Shown here one piece after another: positions 15,863 to 23,345 of a stretch of DNA of 41,966 bases. The stretch's first letter is position 1; every line of letters begins with the position of its first letter. The position numbers were made by a program, and so were the translations under genes. Source of the stretch: Nitrososphaerales archaeon (GTDB lineage Archaea > Thermoproteota > Nitrososphaeria > Nitrososphaerales > CADDZS01); assembly GCA_030038075.1 (NCBI GenBank), contig JASHPO010000140.1, positions 1 to 41,966 on the forward strand, read 5' to 3'. Under the pieces are notes generated by a model. The model had not been told where the DNA came from. It did no database searches and saw nothing but the letters and a program-made list of their open reading frames with translations.

Positions 15863-17110
15863 TTAAAGCGATACAGTATTCTCTACTGGAGAGTTCAGTT
15901 TGGACATTCTCGGCTCAACAAGGAGTAGTGCTATCACGATTATCACCACGGTCGGTAGCATCGCGTCCAGCGCGATGGCCCTTCCTATCCCGAAGGATGC
16001 AAAGGCTGCCGCGAAGGTTGCCGAAAAGATCGCCCCCAGTGATTGAGCGGATGTTGTGAGACCAAGGGCGGTGCCTCCTCTTTCCGCACCGGATGTGTCC
16101 ACGATCAGCGATTGCAAAATTGGAAATATCGCGGCGCTAAAGAAACCCATACCCAAGGCTGCTAAGACATCAACGTCAAAATTCCGAAAGAAAAAGAAAA
16201 TCGAGTAAAAGGCAATTACGATAACCGAGATTGCTAGAAGTAGTCTGTTTCTCTTCCATCGGTCTGAAGTTCCTCCAAGAATCACCTTCCCGAATGCGCC
16301 GGATACCAAAACTGGGATGGTCATGAGTGCTGCATATGGCACAGAAAAGTGAGCTACCTTGTTAAAATATAGCGGCAAGAACGCTGTCTGCCAGAGCGAA
16401 GCCCAAGTTGCAAAGAATGCAAAGAGCATCAGAAGTAGCACACTTTTTTTCTTGATCAAATCAAGCGCGTCGCGCCCTAATCTGATTCTCATTCCCTCCT
16501 TTTCCGGCGCGCTGTATTTGCTATCTCGCATGAAAGGGAGGCATGCGAAAACCAACAGAGCGATCGACGGGGCAATGAAAAATGCAGGCTGCCAGGCTTT
16601 GTATATTGCAAAGGTCAGGAGGCCTATAGCTAGACCGGAAGAACTTCCGATATCAAAGCCGACGTAGAAGATACCAAGCGCAAGGCCCTTGCGCCATCCA
16701 AAGTACGCGGCAACCCACGCCATCGCGACCGGCCAAAAGATCCCTTCACCAAAGCCGCTTACAAGACGGAAGATGAACGCCTCTGTATAATTGGACGCGA
16801 GACCTATCATCCACGTGAAGACAGTAAAGACAACGACTCCCATGGCGAGGACAGGCCATCTTCCGTACCTGTCGGAGAGGTGGCCGGCCAGAAAGACAAA
16901 ACAGAAGACGCCTATGAACTGAGCTGATTGAAGGAATAGTGTTAGAGCGTTGGAGGCGCCGAAGGATTTCTCCATCGGACTCAAAACGGCTGAAAGTACG
17001 CTTCGATCGATAGCAAAGACAGCGTAGGCGAGCGTCATGACGAAAAGGAAAATTATCGATGAGCGTCCCATAAGCGGCGGTTTTGTCGATTTTACTTCAG
17101 AATTCTGCAT
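15863..17110 (-). CDS. Major facilitator superfamily transporter
   Basis: A 415-residue, 12-helix permease with the MFS motif A in loop 2-3 (GHLSDRYGRW) and a related GGTSDRWKRN in the second half. The substrate cannot be deduced. Its ATG at 17110 overlaps the upstream unknown gene by 19 bp, and that gene overlaps hypC by 4 bp, so it is the last gene of a tightly coupled hypC operon. This placement suggests a link to hydrogenase maturation, for instance uptake of a metal or precursor, but that is inference. Confidence 0.9.
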   Translation of the reverse strand: MQNSEVKSTKPPLMGRSSIIFLFVMTLAYAVFAIDRSVLSAVLSPMEKSFGASNALTLFLQSAQFIGVFCFVFLAGHLSDRYGRWPVLAMGVVVFTVFTWMIGLASNYTEAFIFRLVSGFGEGIFWPVAMAWVAAYFGWRKGLALGIFYVGFDIGSSSGLAIGLLTFAIYKAWQPAFFIAPSIALLVFACLPFMRDSKYSAPEKEGMRIRLGRDALDLIKKKSVLLLMLFAFFATWASLWQTAFLPLYFNKVAHFSVPYAALMTIPVLVSGAFGKVILGGTSDRWKRNRLLLAISVIVIAFYSIFFFFRNFDVDVLAALGMGFFSAAIFPILQSLIVDTSGAERGGTALGLTTSAQSLGAIFSATFAAAFASFGIGRAIALDAMLPTVVIIVIALLLVEPRMSKLNSPVENTVSL

Positions 17111-17916
17111 GTTAATGATGCCCTTTCAGACAGATTCGTGCCTCGCCTTTGCAAAATATCGGCAAAGAGGTTTGTTGCCTTGATGTCTTGAGCGGTGAAT
17201 ACCTTGAGATTTCTAACTTGCTGTGGCGTCAGCTTTTCGCTGGCAAAGTTCCAATGCAGACTGACCCAATCCCCAGACTTTATCGTGTCAAATGGAGAAA
17301 TTTCGCGGTCATAGGCGACCTTCTTCTTGACTGGTTTTGAGAGCAGCAACTGTTCATCACCATCAGCAAATGTTAGGGGGCGGCGTTCCACGATCAGTTC
17401 TTTGTCCTTTACATCCATCACTTTCCCCCAAGAGATCCTGCAGGAATCCATCAGTTCCAATATCTTGTCCCTGTTTGCAGTTTGGGAGGCGGGTCTCGCA
17501 TACATTCCGAGAACGTAAAACGTGTGGTGGGGCCTCGCGATTGCGCCGAGCTCCTCGAAAAGTAGCTTCGAATCCTTCTTCGGGAGTCTAGAATTGATTC
17601 CTTTGTGGGCGAACTCGAAAAACTCTACTGGTTCGACGTGATTTAGAAGGGAGTTGCCGAGCCAGTAAGCCTCTGTGACTTTGTAATCAAACGGCTTTCT
17701 TCCCGTGGATTTGGCGATCATTTTAACGAAAGGATAGGCCGCCTCGAACTTTGTAAGTGTGGACAGTAGGGCCTCGCCGTTCGCATCATGGTTATGCAGG
17801 TAATCCTGGATTTTGCCACGGACGTCTGGTCCGCAGTAACCCAAGCTGTTCGGCGGGAATGCGTGCTTTGTGTGAAGAAACTCGCCAGCGCTCTCAGAAT
17901 TCACTTCAATCTTCAA
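17092..17916 (-). CDS. Unknown protein in the hypC operon
   Basis: A 274-residue soluble protein with an N-terminal FPPNSLGYCGPD motif, FDYKVTEAYWLGNSLLNHV and ARPHHTFYVLGMY, and a C-terminal GDWVSLHWNFASEKLT segment. I recall an uncharacterised family of this kind near hydrogenase genes (possibly DUF6390), but cannot confirm it here. It overlaps hypC by 4 bp and the MFS gene by 19 bp, so coupling is strong. The conserved Cys, His and Trp residues could bind a cofactor or the hydrogenase precursor. A maturation role is inference from position. Confidence 0.8.
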   Translation of the reverse strand: MKIEVNSESAGEFLHTKHAFPPNSLGYCGPDVRGKIQDYLHNHDANGEALLSTLTKFEAAYPFVKMIAKSTGRKPFDYKVTEAYWLGNSLLNHVEPVEFFEFAHKGINSRLPKKDSKLLFEELGAIARPHHTFYVLGMYARPASQTANRDKILELMDSCRISWGKVMDVKDKELIVERRPLTFADGDEQLLLSKPVKKKVAYDREISPFDTIKSGDWVSLHWNFASEKLTPQQVRNLKVFTAQDIKATNLFADILQRRGTNLSERASLTCRILK

Positions 17917-18158
17917 TTAATAGCTGCCCTCGAGTTCCTCTCCCTGAGCTCGATCCATAGTTTTTTCCTGAATTGAGCTTCCTCGGGAGTAAGCGTGTTA
18001 AGTGCGCTTTCTGCAAACACTTCGATGTATGAATTCTTTCTAACATCCCCGACCATGGAGACATTGACTTCTCGAGTTACGCCGTCGTCAAGGAATCTTA
18101 CCGTGGCAGTTCCACCACCATTCAGTTCAATAATCCTGCCGACTCTTGTAACGCACAT
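17913..18158 (-). CDS. hypC: HypC/HupF hydrogenase maturation chaperone
   Basis: An 81-residue HypC. It starts MCVTRVGRIIEL, with the essential Cys2 that carries the Fe(CN)2CO unit together with HypD. Then come GGGTATVRFLDDGVTREVNVSMVGDVRKNSYIEVFAE, typical of the OB-fold, and a C-terminal EEAQ helix. I chose ATG 18158 because Cys must be residue 2; upstream GTG 18167 would add three residues. First gene of the hypC-unknown-MFS operon, driven from the palindrome at 18217. The partner genes hypD, hypE and hypF are not in this window. Confidence 0.9.
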   Translation of the reverse strand: MCVTRVGRIIELNGGGTATVRFLDDGVTREVNVSMVGDVRKNSYIEVFAESALNTLTPEEAQFRKKLWIELRERNSRAAIN

Positions 18159-18199
18159 AGCCCTCACTCGGATTTGGGATTCATGAGAGGGTATTCACT

Positions 18200-18234
18200 A
18201 AATAAAGCGTAATATAATTCTCAAAAGTGATAAT
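18200..18234 (-). promoter_or_regulatory. Operator and TATA of the hypC operon
   Basis: ATTCTCAAAAGTGATAAT (18217-18234) with TTTATTT on the minus strand (18206-18200) about 22.5 bp from the centre; a leader of about 19 nt to the hypC ATG. Towards the divergent protease gene there is no TATA at the matching distance. There the palindrome would overlap the core promoter (TAATATAA near 18210-18217). Confidence 0.65.
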
Positions 18235-18244
18235 ATCCTCGCAG

Positions 18245-18742
18245 ATGGCCCAGCAGCCAGAGCCCGAACTCCACCCGGAGGCTCTCAAAGGCAAGCGAGT
18301 AGTGATATGTGTTGCCAACCCCTACATGAAGGACGACGGCATAGGAACCAGCGTTGCAAGCGAACTGCGAAAACTCGATCTCGGCAGCGAGGTTTTCGTT
18401 TATGACTATCAGGCGATGGACCTTGCAATGCTGTCATATTTTCAACATGCCTCGAAGGTGATTATAGTGGACGCGCTGAAATCGAACAGTGCCCCCGGAA
18501 CTGTATCAAAATATTCCGTAACCTCAAGAGAAGACCCTTTCCTGAAACTGCCAAATCTCCACGAGCTCCAGCTTTTTGACATCATGGACATTGCAAACAA
18601 CACCGGAGTTCTCCCGCATTCCTCGGTAATCATCGGGATCGAACCAAAGGATTGCACTTTTGGCGAAGGACTGACTGAGCGAGTCGCGGCCGCAGTGCCG
18701 ATCGCAACAGCCAAAGTTGTGGAAGAACTCAAGAGCTTATAA
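18245..18742 (+). CDS. [NiFe]-hydrogenase maturation protease
   Basis: A 165-residue HycI/HupD-family endopeptidase. It has an N-terminal strand (RRVVICVANPYMKDDGIG-like: KGKRVVICVANPYMKDDGIG) with the metal-sensing Asp, HASKVIIVDALK with the second Asp, and LFDIMDIANNTGVLPHSSVIIGIEP matching the family. Such proteases remove the C-terminal peptide of the large subunit once nickel is in place. The target here is the 14-residue tail after H513 of the protein encoded at 23346. ATG 18245 is preferred to GTG 18227. It is divergent from hypC. Confidence 0.88.
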   Translation: MAQQPEPELHPEALKGKRVVICVANPYMKDDGIGTSVASELRKLDLGSEVFVYDYQAMDLAMLSYFQHASKVIIVDALKSNSAPGTVSKYSVTSREDPFLKLPNLHELQLFDIMDIANNTGVLPHSSVIIGIEPKDCTFGEGLTERVAAAVPIATAKVVEELKSL

Positions 18743-19093
18743 TTTTCTCAGTTCAAGAAAAGATTCGTAACTCTTGAGCGAAACAAGTGAGCCCAGCATA
18801 ATGTAGAGAACCGTCACGCCTAGAGGCAAGCCACCGCCAACTTCTAGACTGGGTTTAGTGCTGATTACAATCCGAAGGATAACACCGATGGCGCCGAGTA
18901 TCGAGGCTCCCGCAAAGCTCCAAGCCTTTCTTTTTCCGCAAAAGTAGATGAAAATGATGCTCAGAACAATTATTGGAGAGACCAAAACTGTTGCCAGAAG
19001 TTTGACGCCGGGAGATACGCTTCCTATCGTGATTACTAGCGCTACTATGATGGCAATAACGAAAACTTCGAGTAAACCAATCGCAGACCTCAT
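18737..19093 (-). CDS. Membrane protein with about four helices, unknown
   Basis: The 118-residue product has four hydrophobic helices (LLEVFVIAIIVALVITIG, LLATVLVSPIIVLSIIFIYF, SFAGASILGAIGVILRIVI, LPLGVTVLYIMLGSLVSL). ATG 19093 gives a clean start, better than TTG 19132. It is convergent with the protease gene and overlaps its 3' end by 6 bp. No family or cofactor motif recognised. Confidence 0.65.
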   Translation of the reverse strand: MRSAIGLLEVFVIAIIVALVITIGSVSPGVKLLATVLVSPIIVLSIIFIYFCGKRKAWSFAGASILGAIGVILRIVISTKPSLEVGGGLPLGVTVLYIMLGSLVSLKSYESFLELRKL

Positions 19094-19303
19094 ATTGGTG
19101 CTTAACGGCGGCAGCTCTCTGGCAACAGACAACTCTCTCGTCGACTATCCGTCTTTTTTGGATAACGGTAGATTAGTTTTCTTGAGGTGAGTTTTGCTTG
19201 GAAGGCTTACCGCGTATTCAGATCGATATCCTACGTCCTGAAAACCGGGGCCGAGTCAAGAGGACAAGGCCGCTTACAGATTCTTTGTGTGCGGATTACA
19301 CTA

Positions 19304-19618
19304 TCAGGAAGCTACGTGGTTGAGCTTGCGTGAAAGCTCTTCAGCGACCTGTTCTCTACTCTTGCCCCGGGTGTCGATTCCTTCATTCTCCGCGGCTAGC
19401 ACAATAGGATCAACATGCGCCGCCGGAGCGGGAGCTACTGTCGCTGCAACGGTGGTCGTTGCTGTCGCTGGTGCCACAATTCCTTCCTTCCAGCCGCTCT
19501 CGAACTCTTTCCTCGCCTGTCCCAGTGACCTCGCAAACTGCGGAATTTTGCTGCTCCCGAACATGAATACGATTACTCCAAGTATCAGTACCCATACGAT
19601 TGGATCGTCAAGTGCCAA
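19304..19618 (-). CDS. tatA: Twin-arginine translocase subunit TatA
   Basis: This 104-residue TatA has a single N-terminal helix (IVWVLILGVIVFMFG) ending in the conserved FG, then the amphipathic helix KIPQFARSLGQARKEFESGW. An Ala/Pro/Thr-rich region and a short helical tail follow. It forms the pore for folded Tat substrates. Four Tat-type precursors lie in this window: the Rieske protein, the hydrogenase small subunit, the flavoprotein and the small protein at 27204. It is divergent from hypA, with the palindrome between them. No tatC is in the window. Confidence 0.92.
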   Translation of the reverse strand: MALDDPIVWVLILGVIVFMFGSSKIPQFARSLGQARKEFESGWKEGIVAPATATTTVAATVAPAPAAHVDPIVLAAENEGIDTRGKSREQVAEELSRKLNHVAS

Positions 19619-19651
19619 ATTGAATTACCCGCTTTTCAAGTAAGCGCCGGA

Positions 19652-19707
19652 TTATATAACACACAAGCACGATTCCCAAACTTGAGAAAATAACCAATCT
19701 TGATATG
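19652..19707. promoter_or_regulatory. Bidirectional operator between tatA and hypA
   Basis: ATTCCCAAACTTGAGAAA (19672-19689), preceded by CG. TATATAA on the minus strand (19658-19652) lies about 25.5 bp from the centre. TGATATG (19701-19707) on the plus strand lies about 23.5 bp away. The plus transcript would start at the hypA ATG. Confidence 0.65.
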
Positions 19708-19730
19708 GGCTGGCATTGAGCTTCTGGCCA

Positions 19731-20171
19731 ATGCATGAACTGAGCATTGCGCAGAGCATTGTCGACGCCGTCAATCTAGAGGCCGACAAGCACAAGGCAA
19801 AACAAGTGAAGGAGATAAACATCGAAGTCGGCGAGCTCATGCAACTGGATACCAATGCTCTTTCCGAATCGCTTGAGCTTCTCATTAACAACGATTCCAG
19901 ATTAAAAAAGTCCGAGGTTTTCGTCCATGTGCAGAGTGCCTTGTTTTATTGCAACAAATGCGGCAGCGAGTGGGACATGAAAGTGGTAAGAGAACAGCTC
20001 AAGCAGGTTTCGGACTCGCTTTTGGTTAGAGAACCTGACAGCAAAGAACTACCGCTTCATTTTCTTCCGTCACTTCTTCCAAGTTTTGTTCACTGCCCCA
20101 AATGCGGTAGCGCTGATAGCGCGGCCGTCGCGGGCGACAACATTAAACTAAGAAAACTAGTCATGGAATGA
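19731..20171 (+). CDS. hypA: HypA nickel metallochaperone
   Basis: A 146-residue HypA. It starts MHELSIAQSIVDAV, where the N-terminal Met-His-Glu binds nickel, then INIEVGELMQLD. The zinc site has CNKC and CPKC knuckles (YCNKCGSEW and HCPKCGSAD) separated by a long insertion, as in the archaeal type. ATG 19731 fits both the required His2 and a leaderless promoter; the longer TTG frame from 19716 would spoil the N-terminal nickel site. It is followed after 7 bp by a Mrp-type hypB, its usual archaeal partner. Confidence 0.95.
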   Translation: MHELSIAQSIVDAVNLEADKHKAKQVKEINIEVGELMQLDTNALSESLELLINNDSRLKKSEVFVHVQSALFYCNKCGSEWDMKVVREQLKQVSDSLLVREPDSKELPLHFLPSLLPSFVHCPKCGSADSAAVAGDNIKLRKLVME

Positions 20172-20178
20172 ACTTGTT

Positions 20179-20955
20179 TTGGTCGAAAACAATCCGATAT
20201 TCGAAGTGGAATCCAAAAAGAGATTGGAGAACATTGGTAAGGTCATTCTCGTTGGAAGTGGAAAAGGGGGCGTGGGAAAAAGCTTTGTCGCCTCTGGACT
20301 TGCGCTGATGTTATCCAGACGGTACAAAACTGGGATTTTAGATCTCGACATCCATGGAGCTAGCCTCCCTAATTATCTCAGCGTCAAACCACCCATAAAG
20401 AGTGGCAAAGATGGACTGCAGCCCGCAAAAGCCGGCAAAGTCGGAGTAATGTCCGTCGCCCTCTTTACCGGCGATAATTCGGTTCCACTAAGAGGTTACA
20501 AAAAGCAGGCACTTATTCCTCAACTCTTCTCTCTAACCAACTGGGGGATGCTCGATTACCTAGTTGTTGACCTGCCGCCCAGCACGGGAGAAGAACTGCT
20601 CTCCGCCTTTGCGCTATTCGGAGAAAAGTGCTCTCTACTTCTCGTAACGACCCCATCCCGACACGCTATTTCCATCGTCTCGCGACTGAGGCAGCTCGCG
20701 AAATCAGAACGCGTACCAGTGGCAGGCATCGTAGCTAACATGGCATACGTAAATGAGGGCGGGAAAAAGATCGAAACCTTTGGGAAACTCGATCCAAAGC
20801 ATCTGACTCGCAAACTGGAAGCTCCTGTACTTGCTGAGATACCGCTCGAATACAGTGTGAATTCTACAAGCTTAGAAACTCTGCTATTCGGCCGCTGGAA
20901 TCCGATCTCCAAAGCATTCAGTGATCTGGCTGAGAAAGTACTAGTAATACTTTAG
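20179..20955 (+). CDS. hypB: HypB of the archaeal Mrp/MinD type
   Basis: A 258-residue SIMIBI-class ATPase with the deviant Walker A GSGKGGVGKS, LDLDIHGASLPNYL, and VDLPPSTGEELL. In Thermococcales, HypB is a Mrp/MinD-family ATPase that works with HypA in nickel insertion, unlike the bacterial GTPase. The position 7 bp behind hypA supports the same role here. A generic Mrp/NBP35 Fe-S carrier is the alternative; the CxxC pair of such carriers is not evident at the C-terminus, which favours HypB. The start is TTG 20179. Confidence 0.82.
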   Translation: MVENNPIFEVESKKRLENIGKVILVGSGKGGVGKSFVASGLALMLSRRYKTGILDLDIHGASLPNYLSVKPPIKSGKDGLQPAKAGKVGVMSVALFTGDNSVPLRGYKKQALIPQLFSLTNWGMLDYLVVDLPPSTGEELLSAFALFGEKCSLLLVTTPSRHAISIVSRLRQLAKSERVPVAGIVANMAYVNEGGKKIETFGKLDPKHLTRKLEAPVLAEIPLEYSVNSTSLETLLFGRWNPISKAFSDLAEKVLVIL

Positions 20956-20980
20956 CCGAGTGAAAGGAAACCTTTTCGGG
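20956..20980 (+). terminator. Possible hairpin terminator after hypB
   Basis: GAAAGG-AAA-CCTTTT with weak flanking pairs forms a short hairpin just after the hypB stop, followed by a T-rich CATTTTCTC. Consistent with the end of the hypA-hypB transcript. Confidence 0.35.
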
Positions 20981-21143
20981 CATTTTCTCACGTTCCTAAT
21001 TTGGAAACACGGCAATAAAACAACCGCCGAATTCTTGATACCGAATTGTTCCGAGATTGGTCTGGGCTTACTCGTAAAAATCTGGAGAAGCGGATAGTGA
21101 GGTTATCTAATCCAAATCGCGCCAATTTATCTTGCAATTACTT

Positions 21144-21179
21144 GTTCTCAAACATGAGGATCGTCATTGCAGCTTAAGA
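21144..21179 (+). promoter_or_regulatory. Operator and TATA of the 21242 gene
   Basis: GTTCTCAAACATGAGGAT (21144-21161), followed by CG, with CTTAAGA (21173-21179) about 23.5 bp downstream of the centre. The predicted leader is about 40 nt, the longest in this promoter class. Confidence 0.6.
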
Positions 21180-21241
21180 CCTCATACGACTTCTCAGGCT
21201 AGCGCAGCTGGACTAGTGCTATTATAGGAAGTCGAAACTGC

Positions 21242-21757
21242 ATGAAACTAGACAGTTCAAACACGAAGGCGGAAGGATCCAGTTTTGAATTTTTGAGAGC
21301 CATGAGCTATGGAGCCACAAGTGGATCTGAACTCGGCGAAGGCATCGCCGCTATCAAAGGCGTTGAGGAGGATAATTCTAAAACTCGAATTCGACCACGC
21401 GGCCTTGTTATTGTTTCGATCTTGATGCTTCTCTTTGGTCTAGCAGAAGTCGTAACAGGCGTTACTGGCAATTTTCTCGATGTGTTGTCAGCCACCCGAA
21501 CTTTGACGTACACATTGGCATCAACAAGCATAGGCTCTTTCTATTCCATAGCTGGGTTGCTAATCCTGACCATGAGGAAATGGGGTGCTGCTCTCGCTAT
21601 TGTCTTCCTTGTCGCAGACATCGCAGGTAGATTTACTATGGTCTTGACCGGACTCTTTCCTTTCGATGGTATCAACGCCGAATCGATAGTCGCTGGTACC
21701 GTTATCGCAGCAATTTTCACTTTCTACATTGCATGGAGTTGGAAGAAGTTCACTTGA
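21242..21757 (+). CDS. Four-helix membrane protein, unknown
   Basis: This 171-residue protein has a soluble N-terminus of about 55 residues, then about four membrane helices (GLVIVSILMLLFGLAEVV; a segment with SIGSFYSIAGLLIL; GAALAIVFLVADIAGRF; ESIVAGTVIAAIFTFYIAW). No metal or catalytic motif is visible. It has a palindrome-plus-TATA promoter, so it probably belongs to the same regulon as the hydrogenase. Function unknown. Confidence 0.75.
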   Translation: MKLDSSNTKAEGSSFEFLRAMSYGATSGSELGEGIAAIKGVEEDNSKTRIRPRGLVIVSILMLLFGLAEVVTGVTGNFLDVLSATRTLTYTLASTSIGSFYSIAGLLILTMRKWGAALAIVFLVADIAGRFTMVLTGLFPFDGINAESIVAGTVIAAIFTFYIAWSWKKFT

Positions 21758-21834
21758 TCTAATTGCCATCCCTCAATTTAGCAGAGATTACTTTATGATT
21801 GTACCCAAGGGGAAGTCGGCACTGAAACCAAGAT

Positions 21835-23154
21835 TTGGCGGCAACTATCAGCCAAAAGTCGGCGGTAGCGATAGGACTGGGTGCGATAATTGGTGCCGGT
21901 ATCTTTGTTTTGAGCGGCACCGCCATTTCACTCGCCGGTGAGTACGCTCTACTCTCCTTTATTTTGGTTGGAGTTGTCGCACTCATAGTCGCATTCGAGC
22001 TTGGCGAGCTCGGCTGCCTCATGCCAAGCGCGCAAGGAGCTTCGTACTCTTATGTCCGCGGCGCCTTTGGAAACGAGCTCGGATTTATTACCGGGATTTT
22101 GCTTTACTTTGCCTATGTATCATCGATTCCAGTCATAGCTATCGGTTTCTCGGAGTACTTCTCTTCTCTTTTGGGGATTGGCGGATATGAATTCGAGCTA
22201 GTCGTTGCTCTTCTTTTAATTGCAGTGCTTGCAATCGTGAACATCTTGGGAGTTGCAAAGGCCGCTAAGGTGGAGCTAGGACTAGTCTCGTTCAAGATCT
22301 TCGTCCTGTCAGTTCTCATCGCGTTCGCTTTCGTCTTTTCTATTCACCTGCACTTTTCCAATGTAAGCAACTTTGCTTCACTTTCAAGCCAGAGAAGTTT
22401 TCAGGCAGTTTTTGCTGCAAGCGTGGCGGTCTTCTTTGCATACACCGGGTTTCAGGCAATTTCCACTGTGAGTTCCGATGTCAGGGGAGGGGCAAAGGGA
22501 GCGGCGAGCGCGGTAATAACCGCGGTAGTGATCAGTTTGGTCTTGTACGTCTCCGTTGCAATTTCACTGATGTTCCTCGCGCCTGTGTCAAGCTACGGAA
22601 TTTCTGGCGATCCTATCGCGTTCGCCCTTGCGCATTCCAACGCTCCGGAATCACTCTCCGTTTTAATCAAGTTGGGTGCACTTGTCGCAACGACATCAGC
22701 TGCGCTTGCCATGATCTTGTCCTCCTCGCGCATACTTCACCAACTAGGAATGGACGGAATGCTTCCAGCAATCGTAAGGAAAGTTGATGCCACTCGAGAC
22801 GTCCCTACAAACGGAGTGATCATTTCTGCAATTTTGTCTTTGCCGTTCTTGCTTCTCGGGAACATCTACGTCATCGCAGCGGTGAGCAACTTCGGCTTGA
22901 TTTTTTGTTACATTATGAGTAGCTTGGCAGTCTTTAGGTTCCGAAGAGCCGGAAAGAGGGCAGAATTCAGAACTCCGTGGTTTCCCTATTTGTCTATTGT
23001 AGCCATTATCGCGCTTTTGATGCTCTTGCTTGGGATGCCCATAGAAGCTTTGATCATAGGAGTAGTTGTCTTGATTTCTCTGATCGTGATTTACCAATTT
23101 CTAAGGAAGGAAGAGCCATACAACGTTTCCGAGCAGAGCCCCTTTGGACATTAG
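21835..23154 (+). CDS. APC-superfamily amino acid/amine permease
   Basis: A 439-residue permease with 12 predicted helices. The N-terminal GAIIGAGIFVLSG is the unwound helix 1 motif of APC transporters that binds the substrate backbone. The start is TTG 21835, since a TGA precedes it in frame. A TATA (CTTTATG, about 21791-21797) lies about 40 bp upstream. The region where a palindrome would be expected is too degenerate to call. Substrate unknown. Confidence 0.9.
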   Translation: MAATISQKSAVAIGLGAIIGAGIFVLSGTAISLAGEYALLSFILVGVVALIVAFELGELGCLMPSAQGASYSYVRGAFGNELGFITGILLYFAYVSSIPVIAIGFSEYFSSLLGIGGYEFELVVALLLIAVLAIVNILGVAKAAKVELGLVSFKIFVLSVLIAFAFVFSIHLHFSNVSNFASLSSQRSFQAVFAASVAVFFAYTGFQAISTVSSDVRGGAKGAASAVITAVVISLVLYVSVAISLMFLAPVSSYGISGDPIAFALAHSNAPESLSVLIKLGALVATTSAALAMILSSSRILHQLGMDGMLPAIVRKVDATRDVPTNGVIISAILSLPFLLLGNIYVIAAVSNFGLIFCYIMSSLAVFRFRRAGKRAEFRTPWFPYLSIVAIIALLMLLLGMPIEALIIGVVVLISLIVIYQFLRKEEPYNVSEQSPFGH

Positions 23155-23345
23155 ATCCTCCACTGAGAATTTTAGACTACCTAGTACCGAAAGATAGGAG
23201 ATCAATAATATGATAATAGCTATGAATCTTTAACCTAGAGTTACACAAGAGAGAACGTATTTTTGGCAAGCCCTATCGGAAAGCATCGCTATCGTGCTAA
23301 AAGTGGCTACTATCGTGGTGCTTTTTATCGCGACAGCTCAGATAT

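Noticed and set aside
15769-16059. Plus-strand frame with CCKCERSC near its start, possible zinc protein
   Set aside because: Two thirds of it lie antisense to the 3' end of the MFS gene and the later part is Arg/Pro-rich as expected of a shadow frame. No promoter was evident.
21762-21797. Possible palindrome copy before the APC permease (ATTGCCA left half, TATA at standard distance)
   Set aside because: The right half does not match TGAGAAT, so only the position fits.
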